In this document: positions 1-6,782 of the stretch, one piece after another | Layout of the letters: each line of letters starts with the position of its first letter | Numbering within the stretch: position 1 is the stretch's first letter | Source of the DNA: Hypsibius dujardini | Taxonomy: Eukaryota; Tardigrada; Eutardigrada; Parachela; Hypsibiidae | Reading direction: 5' to 3' | Assembly: GCA_001579985.1 (NCBI GenBank) | Contig: LRSR01005257.1 | Coordinates: 1 to 20,907, forward strand | Length of the DNA stretch: 20,907 nucleotides | Program-made: the position numbers and the translations under genes | Notes under the pieces: generated by a model | Told to the model about the DNA's origin: nothing | What the model saw: the letters and a program-made list of their open reading frames with translations, nothing else | Database searches by the model: none

Positions 1-2
1 AT

Positions 3-46
3 AGTACTCTGCTTAAATAGTTCCCATGAAGTACTCTGCTTAAATA
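3..46. repeat. 17-bp direct repeat, two copies, period 27 bp
   Basis: The string agtactctgcttaaata occurs at 3-19 and again at 30-46. It lies in the intron upstream of the first visible SLC13 exon. It may be the edge of a longer tandem array cut by the window boundary. Confidence 0.75.
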
Positions 47-95
47 ACCGCAAATTTTTTGCCTTTCTCGTTTGTATCTTTGTAACCGTTTTTAG

Positions 96-1159
96 GGAAT
101 CGGAAATCACTGTCAGTTGCATTTTCCTGACTGTTGTAATTCTCTGGCTCTTGAGGGACCCAAGAGTTTTTCCTGGATGGGCCGCCATATTACGTCCTGG
201 GTAACAACTCAGAACATGACGCGACAGCTTAAAAATGACCGTAGAAATAAGTTCTGCCTGTGAATGTAGTTGTGCTTCGGATTCTGTGCCGGCAATGCTA
301 GGCGCTCTCCTGCTGTTTATCCTTCCCGTGTCCGGGAAAGACCTTTACAACGGCAATTACGCACCCATTCTAACATGGAAACGGGTTGTAGCAAAGTTTC
401 CCTGGGAGCTGCTACTGTTCGTGGGTGGCCTCACCTCCATCACTTCCTTAGCCGACGTACAGTAGACCTTATTACGCATCGGTCGTGTTGAAGAGTCAGT
501 CACCAGAACTGAATTATTTTTTATAATTTGAATAGAAATCTGCATTGCTAATAGAAATCTGGATTGTTAATAGAAATCTGGATTGATGACTTCGCTGGCA
601 AAGGAAATACCCGACCTTCGATCCTTGCCGCCGCTAGTTGTCGCCACTGGTGTGAGCTTGTTGGCGTCGTTCCTCACTGAGATCATGAGCGGCGGTGTCT
701 TGACCGCCATTTTAACGCCTATTTTGGCGAATGTGGTATGTTGATTACGTCAGAGCTTTAGCGCTCAAATGCTTTACTGCAATAAACATCTTGCAGAACT
801 CAGTGTTATTTCAGGCAGAAGATATGGGAGTGAATCCGCTGTATTTTATGCTGGCAGCAACAATTTCGTCGCAGTTTGCCTTCATGGTCCCCATCTCTTC
901 TTTCCCGACGATGATCATCAAGAGTGCTGGTAGCGTGACCAACTGGGACATGGCCAAAGCTGGCTTCGGACCAAAGGTGGTTTGCACTATTATGCTCATA
1001 CTCGGATTGGAAATCCTTGGCATACTGGTTTTCGACATCAGGACCTTCCCCGACTGGGCGGAAGCCCATTTGAGGGAACGACACAACACATTCCTAGTAA
1101 CCAATGACACTTCTTCATCGGTTCAAAGAATTCTGGCAAATGTAACTGTTTTGCCTTGA
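96..1159 (+). CDS. SLC13-family sodium/carboxylate (INDY-like) transporter, C-terminal part
   Basis: Four exons read in phase: 96-200, 270-456, 574-735 and 815-1159 (stop TGA). All introns are GT-AG. The family moves di- or tricarboxylates or sulfate with sodium across membranes. Visible landmarks are RDPRVFPGW, a hydrophobic segment ending FILPV, KFPWELLLFVGG, LADKSGL, TEIMSGG, and a C-terminal block containing SQFAFMVPISSFP, MAKAGF and FDIRTFPDWAEAHL. This order and spacing match the C-terminal half of SLC13 proteins, including the usual FD-hT-FPxWA end. The N-terminal half is off the left edge, so the gene is partial. The second SNT/SNV-type binding motif is replaced by SGG, and the TPPN loop reads SFPT, so substrate or ion coupling may differ. 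The tail after the last membrane segment carries three possible N-glycosylation sequons. Family assignment is secure; substrate is unknown. Confidence 0.88.
531..587 (+). repeat. Triplicated 19-bp 3' splice-site region in the SLC13 gene
   Basis: Three tandem copies (531-549, 550-568, 569-587) of aatagaaatctgSattgNt. Each copy carries an AG followed by AAATCT, so each looks like the start of the exon. Only the last AG (572-573) keeps the reading frame (LAD joined to KSGL). The two upstream AGs add 19 or 38 nt and lead to early stops. Confidence 0.85.
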
Positions 1160-1216
1160 AATTCAGTTCAAAAACGGATCGTCGATGGCAAAGAAGTGTG
1201 GGAAGGCTTGACTCGG

Positions 1217-1336
1217 ATTGCATTTGCATTATTCGCTTTACCTTTGCACTATTGCACATTGCATTTGCATTTGCACTATTGCACATTGCACATTGCACAT
1301 TGCATTTGCATTTTTTTAACATTGCACTTGCATTTC
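1217..1336 (+). repeat. TTGCA(C/T) short tandem repeat downstream of the SLC13 stop
   Basis: I count 14 TTGCA units spaced mostly 6-8 bp apart, in the presumed 3' UTR about 60 bp after the SLC13 stop codon. Several units form ATTTGCAT, the reverse complement of the POU octamer ATGCAAAT. The open frames across it reflect low complexity, not a gene. Confidence 0.8.
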
Positions 1337-1552
1337 TAGACATTCCATTGTATTATTTTAAAATTTTGATTTATTGCTTTTTATGTGTTTTTTCTATCTC
1401 TAGTGCACCGACATGGATTTTTTTATTAATCAAAAGATTATTTCTCAACACGATTGCGTCAGTCAAACTTTTGTGCATAACTCTTCAGGCGCGCTTAAGT
1501 AACTCTCTTCTGACTAGACTAGACCTGTCGAATTGTTATAATTAATTAATTG

Positions 1553-1558
1553 AATAAA
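1553..1558 (+). terminator. Candidate polyadenylation signal for the SLC13 gene
   Basis: AATAAA about 395 bp after the SLC13 stop codon, in AT-rich DNA. It is the first exact AATAAA downstream of the stop. Use is inferred, not shown. Confidence 0.4.
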
Positions 1559-2876
1559 TTCAGAAGAACCATTGGCCCATTGACCTGTTGACTAACAGAC
1601 TTGAATCGATTGATTGTAGAGTCTACGGTAATTACCATTGACGCAGACCGTGAGTCAAATTACGTTAATAAGTAAGAGTTAAAATTTTACAGGCAATTCC
1701 AAAGAGCCAAAGCGAAAGACCTTCATGCTCCACGTGACGATATTTTATTGAGTGGCAACAATTTTTTATTGTTTCCTATCGCTTAGGTGTTTTACCATTT
1801 GATTTTAATAGGTCCCTTGCAGATATTTTTGGCCCAAATCAGAAAGAATAATGTAGTAAAAGAAAATAATTAAATTCAGTCTAGAAATGCAAACGGGAAT
1901 AACGCAAATGCATTATTCAAAAATGCAAATGCATTATTCAAAAATTCAAATGCAGTCTGTGATCATGCAAAAGCAATCTGTGATCATACAAATGCAATCT
2001 GTGATCATGCAAATGCAGTCTGTGATCATGCAAATGCAATCCGAACCAAGCGGTGTAGGGGCATTGACGGCAGTTCATATTCATATGTCGATGTTCAGTT
2101 TGGCCACATACAATGTACACCACGTGATGCTATTTCAGTATACTAACACCTTTGCCAATCATCTGTTGCCATATACAGCATGAGATATTATTCAGCGCAG
2201 ATAGATACCATGACATTTTCTTGCTTCTTCTGCGCTAAGCGATCCTAGCCAGCAGCAATAATTTGCCTAAAATGTGAGAAAGAAATTCGTTGAAAAAATA
2301 TGAATAAAACACCGATAACTGACTGAAAATGAATGCGGTCAACCATTCCCTAATGGGTCCAGCGGGGTCTGGAGTCCAATATCGGATTCGGCCTCTGACG
2401 TAATTTAAACCTCTTGCCAAAGGCTCTGGCCATGGCTACATATCTAACGCTGGGGAGTTTAAGCAAAATACGAAAACGGGACTGCCTTAGACTGCCATTC
2501 GCCACCGACTAAGTCTGTCTCATACGTTACTCTTAACTGAATGAAAGGACAATTCGTGCATTCAACTGTCTCCAGCTGCCTGCTAAGGTACAGTACACCG
2601 TGCGACGAACCGTCTGTCTCTATTCGCCCGTCAAACCATCCCGTTGTACTCCGACTAGAACTCCATCAGTTACAGAAGGTGTTCTGCGATCTATGCGTCA
2701 CGACTAAATGTTTGGTCTCCTCAGAAGGATTGTTTCCGTACAACCAGTCAACAGTTATGCGTCTGTTGGAGTTTGTTTTCGAAGAGCGCGGTTTGTCAGA
2801 AAAGTGATTTCGTTGGGGCTATAATACTCGTATTCCGCTCCGCTTTGCAACCTTTTCCGTTTTAGCTCGCATCATG
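1559..2876. other. Gene-poor intergenic DNA
   Basis: I see no supportable gene here. The open frames at 2235-2420 (-) and 2541-2807 (+) lack recognisable domains or convincing splice sites. The only structure is the 21-bp tandem repeat at 1905-2043. The region separates the SLC13 gene (+) from the minus-strand genes, so it is a tail-to-tail interval. Confidence 0.6.
1905..2043 (+). repeat. 21-bp minisatellite, about 6.6 copies, with octamer motifs
   Basis: Copies begin at 1905, 1926, 1947, 1968, 1989, 2010 and 2031 (partial). The first two read caaatgcattattcaaaaat plus one base. Later copies change to caaatgcaRtctgtgatcat plus one base and contain the palindrome TGATCA. Unit junctions make ATGCAAAT, for example at 1923, 2007 and 2028. 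The period is divisible by three, which explains the long open frame across it. Confidence 0.9.
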
Positions 2877-3242
2877 GTACGAGGTAAAAGCCGTTAACCA
2901 GGCCGCTTTTAGAAATCGTAACTTAACCAGGCCGGCAGGCCAACAGATGGCGCGTAAGTCGTTTTTGCCAAATCAACCCAGGGAGATGGAACCGAAGTGG
3001 CGCCTCTACCGGACTGCTTGCACACTTCTCCATTGAGATTCTTCCCTTCCTTTTTTGGACGCAAATTTGAACCGTGAGGCTTAGGAACAAACTAAAATGG
3101 GTCAGAGAATTTTTCTGAATGTTTTCAAGCCATCTGTTATGGCATGGCAGCACTGCAGCGCCGGGAAATCAACGTTGAAAAAACCGGCCTGGTTAAGTTA
3201 CGATTTCTAAAAGCGGCCTGGTTAACGGCCTTCACCTCGTAC
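2877..3242. mobile_element. MITE-like non-autonomous element with 59-bp terminal inverted repeats
   Basis: The left arm 2877-2935 and the reverse complement of the right arm 3184-3242 match at 57 of 59 positions, both starting GTACGAGG and ending AACCAGGCCGG. Each arm holds the sub-motif TTAACCAGGCCG twice, 29 bp apart. The roughly 250-bp interior shows no transposase. Length (366 bp), long near-identical arms and absence of coding capacity fit a MITE. No clear target-site duplication is visible beyond the GTAC/TTAA ends, so the superfamily is undecided; TTAA would hint at piggyBac. The near-identity of the arms suggests a fairly recent insertion. It ends 5 bp from the stop codon of the cysteine-rich peptide gene. 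Confidence 0.8.
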
Positions 3243-3247
3243 TTTAC

Positions 3248-4084
3248 TTACCCCTTGGGAATGCAGCACTTAAGTTTATAACCCGTCCAACAACAAGCCC
3301 CTTCACCACAAGTGGATTTCTCGACTTCCTGCTCGCCAGCGACGCATGAGTCGGTACAGAACGGCGAAGTTCCGATCTGTAAAGAATAATATTCAGACAA
3401 TTAATTAAGTCATACTACACCGGTTGAGGTTCCGTCTCTGATGGGAGTATTATTTTGTAAATGAATGGGTGACGGCCTATCTGGAACAGGGAGGGACGAA
3501 TACTAATCTCGGTTTATCACCCTCAATTCCACATAGACCGAGTCGAAATCGATAGTATTAAAAGTTTACGATCCGCGACAATGCTTCGAGCCGGTCTGAC
3601 TGTATCAGAAAAATATTTAGCATGAAAACTAATATGACCATTAATTCGATTAAAGCCATGCCTGTTTAATCAGCTTGGTCTTCCGGGACCTAACCTAGAG
3701 TACTATAGCTATATGTCGGTGTGTCTGTCAAATTCCTGACAATAGACACTACACGTTTTGTATTGTCTATGGGACTCTTGGGCATTGGGGCTCAAACTAT
3801 TCAGGCCGTCCAGGCTAGTATAAAAATATTCGCGAATGATAAAATCCCAGTTCCTTTTCTAACTAAACAATTACAAACATCATTTCATGTTTCATTTTAA
3901 GCTGACTAAAATATTCAACAAATATTCATGTTATACAAAGGTTAAAATTTGTTCAACTCACCCATCTACATGACTGCCATTCAACTAAAGCTGGGCCTGC
4001 CGGTCCTGCTGCCACAACACCGGTAGGGACGCTCACAACCACCAAAGCAACTACGAATAGGATAGAAACGAAACACGAATTCAT
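3248..4084 (-). CDS. Secreted eight-cysteine small peptide precursor
   Basis: Two exons, 4084-3962 and 3376-3248, both phase 0, joined across a 585-bp GT-AG intron (donor G|GTGAGT). The product is 83 residues. Residues 1-25 form a typical signal peptide with a long valine-rich core and a small-residue cleavage site (VVA-A). The mature part has cysteines at 39, 48, 52, 64, 69, 70, 78 and 79, giving spacing C-X8-C-X3-C-X11-C-X4-CC-X7-CC, enough for four disulfides. That is the look of a disulfide-rich extracellular peptide such as an antimicrobial, protease-inhibitor or toxin-like knot; I do not recognise the family. The TAA stop lies inside a strong donor-like GGGTAAGT, so a further exon is possible. 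A TATA-like ctatac sits about 105 bp upstream (4191-4196). A MITE begins 5 bp after the stop. Confidence 0.65.
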
Positions 4085-4772
4085 TTTTTTAATGGCTGAA
4101 GGGTTGAATGAATGCAAGCACCCACAAAAACACAATTTACAGTAAAAACGAACAGAAGGAAATACTTTAGGCGGAGGTTTCGTGCTGGGTATAGAGTGGT
4201 CGTGATTTTCGTCTTCTGGTTATACAGGCGCAACTCATCTCAAGAAAGATCTCAACAAAAGTGCAATGTCCAAAGACTGCGGCTTAGTTTCCCACAGCTG
4301 CTGCTCTGGGTTCTGCAGTTGCCATCGCGCGCCAGGTTTATCCTCACGAACCATCTTGAAGAACGCAGTGGTGGAGAACTTTCCGCTCGACCGTTGTTGT
4401 TGTTGAGGCAACCAGTTCACTTTACCCACCCATTTCGTTGAAGGAACGTCGCCTCACTCGGAGAAGCGTGAGTCATCTCAATTGTCGAAATAAGTGTTGA
4501 CTCGAAAATATTATGTCGAGTTATATTATCTTGTACACTGGAGGAGGAGCTACTGTGCTCTACATATGAAAAAGAAAGATCAGAACATATTCAGTTCAAG
4601 TATTCGAGATAAGCGATCTCGTACGTATCGTTATCAGCAATAGTGATATTAGCTATACTACAAAACTACAAGCAACATATCGTTGAATTTGAGATAATAT
4701 AAAAATATTGTGTTGTAATATCATGTGTCCTGCCGTCGCCCTCTGACTGTATCACGATCCGAGGTTTTAATG
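4085..4772. other. Intergenic interval between two secreted-protein genes
   Basis: Holds the presumed promoter and 5' UTR of the eight-cysteine peptide gene at its left end and the 3' end of the 114-residue secreted-protein gene at its right end. A Q-rich open frame at 4235-4429 (-) has no ATG and no domain that I recognise. Otherwise nothing is seen. Confidence 0.5.
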
Positions 4773-5269
4773 TTACTGCAAAAGTCCAAGCACGTCCTCA
4801 ACGCGGGCTTTCATGGCGGGGCTGCCCATGAGTTTCCTGAGGCGACGAACATGATAATCCAGCCGCCGATTGCAGGAGGCATAATTCGGACAGTCACCCA
4901 AAGGGTCTCCGGTTAGGAAAAGGGCATCAGCCAGCTCTCCGTCAGTCAGTGTGCCAACCACTCGAGGTTCTACAGGAAACGAGAAAAGGTCAGCAGTGAA
5001 TTTCGACACTGCTTGAGAAAAAGATCGTCTAGCATATCTTACCATATGCCTCAATCTACCGTAAGTCTCTCGATAAATGTCATCAAACAAATGTCAAATC
5101 GCTAGGCTCCTCTGGACGTACCTGAACGGTTCTTTAGGCTGCTCCGAATTCGAGCTCTGACCGATGATGGGAAGTGGTCCAGGTTGGGAGAAAAGGCGAA
5201 GAACGCCGTAGCCTGGAGTGCCAATGAGGTGGCAACAATGAAGGTCAGCCAGTGATGTGCGGCCATCAT
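4773..5269 (-). CDS. Unrecognised 114-residue secreted protein
   Basis: Two exons, 5269-5122 and 4969-4773, joined in phase 1 across a 151-bp GT-AG intron (donor CAG|GTACGT, acceptor CCTGTAG). The first of two adjacent ATGs is used. Residues 1-22 or so form a signal peptide (hydrophobic core LTFIVATSLALQATAFFAF). The rest is mainly charged and helical-looking, with just two cysteines six residues apart (CPNYASC) followed by a basic stretch RRLDYHVRRLRK. A single disulfide loop beside a basic region could suit a hormone-like or binding protein, but I recognise no family. An ATTAAA lies 1 bp past the stop (4766-4771), and a TATA-like ctatac about 55 bp upstream (5323-5328). It sits in the same orientation as the eight-cysteine peptide gene about 0.7 kb away. 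Confidence 0.65.
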
Positions 5270-5443
5270 TTCGATGTGGATGTGTGGTGGAATGAGGAAT
5301 TACAACCAGAAACTCGGGGCTAGTATAGATCAGACGCTTTCAATGAAAGTCATCTAAACGCAAGTCTTTGTGCGTACGATGTATTAAAATGAGCTCAATC
5401 ACGTTGATGGGCTTACCTCAAGGTAGGATGAGCCGGGTGCGCA
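5270..5443 (-). promoter_or_regulatory. Presumed promoter region of the 114-residue secreted-protein gene
   Basis: This short stretch lies upstream of the ATG at 5269. The only motif seen is the TATA-like ctatac at 5323-5328 on the minus strand. The assignment rests on position. Confidence 0.25.
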
Positions 5444-6035
5444 GACGTTGGGTCCCCCGACATTGTGTCCCCCGACATTGTGTCATATCCCATCAGTCAG
5501 ACATTGTCTCTTTACAGACATCATGTCCTTGACAGACTTTTTGCCCCCATGCCAAAATTGAACCTGAAAGATATTGCTTAAAATAAAAATGAGCTCCACC
5601 TTGAAGGGGTATTGGCAACAGAATCATCGAGCAGTAAATGCCAAAATCTACCTGAGCGAATAGTACCCAAGAATCCCTGATAAAAAATTTTTTAAAAGAA
5701 AAACGAAACTCACTCGGGACAGCTCAAACGTTCATCTGAATGTTCAGCGAAACACTCCAAGATCGGATCAGAGTGAATTGGTCTGAGGTATATCCATAAC
5801 ACGACTGTATGTAAAAAGTTTCTTCACCACAATGCCTGTAGGGGCAGAATGTCTGGGGACAATCTTTCCGCCTGGCGGCAAGGTCTGTGAGGACAAAATG
5901 TCTTCAGCCACGTTGTCTGGGGACAGAGAGTCGGGACACATAAAAGGGACAGAATGTCGGGAGGACAGAATATTGGGAGGGACACATAAAAGGGACAGAA
6001 TGTCGGGAGGACAGAATGTCGGGGGACACAGCGTC
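5444..6035. mobile_element. Inverted-repeat element built from GACANAATGTC-type palindromic units
   Basis: The left end 5444-5484 and the right end 5994-6035 are imperfect inverted repeats with cores gacRYRatgtcgggRg-type, each made of two or three copies of a near-palindromic unit (gacaNaatgtc) separated by G runs. The right half also holds a 46-bp tandem duplication (5933-5978 and 5979 to about 6018) starting gggacacataaaagggacag. Isolated degenerate units occur inside (about 5498-5560 and 5840-5930). There is no coding capacity; the open frame at 5832-6062 is composed of the repeat. No clear target-site duplication. Best described as a foldback or MITE-like non-autonomous element. Confidence 0.65.
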
Positions 6036-6459
6036 GGTATGCCGATGAACCGTGCGGTCTAGTGGTAGAAATTCGAGTGGTTAAATGTTACCACGTAAGT
6101 AATAATTGATGATTACGACCGGATCGCACGGGTGTCGTGTACCACTATCTTTTTCGCAATTACCCGTAGAGGGACAGAAACACATTCGTGTCTCAAGTGA
6201 AAAGGCCACCCAGGCCCTTTAATAGAGACGATGAGGTAGGTTGCAGAACGGTCCGTGCCAGTTGGAAAAGAGCAGATAGGACACATGTGCATTGTAACCG
6301 AGGACCAACCCTATTATCAAAGTGCACTTACCTAGTATTAAATTCCCACCCATTCAATTCCCGCCAATAATTGGATCTTTCAGTCTAGCAGGCTGACCTT
6401 TCATGACGGCAAATCGTGTTGTTTGGGACAAACTGACAAGGGATGTGAACCTAGGCGAC
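6036..6459. other. Intergenic DNA, no gene recognised
   Basis: No supportable gene. At 6048-6134 a stretch resembles a decayed tRNA: an A-box-like gtctagtggtagaa, a GTGGT/ACCAC hairpin, and distal ACCGTGC/GCACGG complementarity, but no normal T arm. The open frames at 6188-6370 and 6403-6627 show no domain. Confidence 0.45.
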
Positions 6460-6465
6460 TTTATT
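6460..6465 (-). terminator. Candidate polyadenylation signal for phenylalanine hydroxylase
   Basis: AATAAA on the minus strand, about 320 bp downstream of the PAH stop codon at 6783. It is the nearest exact signal that I see. Confidence 0.4.
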
Positions 6466-6782
6466 TCCGCCACACTTAAGTCTGATTTAATTGTAGTTCT
6501 TGTTGTTTCCACTCAAAGCACATCAGACAGCTCGAAGGTGAAAAGGGTCATTTATCTGCAAGGGCTTGGAAACAGCTATAGCAATCATAATAATAAACAG
6601 AGGTCAAAGCGACTGGTCACGATCTAAGGCAATAAAATGTTATAGTGGTAAACAAACTGCAAAATGCACAAACAAATTAAGTAAAATCGGCGATATGTCT
6701 TATTGCTTATATGTCTTATCATATTGCTCCAGCTCCAGTACACTCAAGGCCCATCTCTTGGCGAAACCTTCTATGTGATGCG

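Noticed and set aside
1887-2183. 98-residue frame starting in the 21-bp repeat
   Set aside because: It stays open only because the repeat period is divisible by three; no conserved sequence after the repeat.
2541-2807. 88-residue plus-strand frame
   Set aside because: No recognised domain, no splice or promoter context, and ordinary base composition; chance is more likely.
4235-4429. 64-residue Q-rich minus-strand frame
   Set aside because: It starts with GTG, has no in-frame ATG or convincing splice acceptor, and shows no domain.
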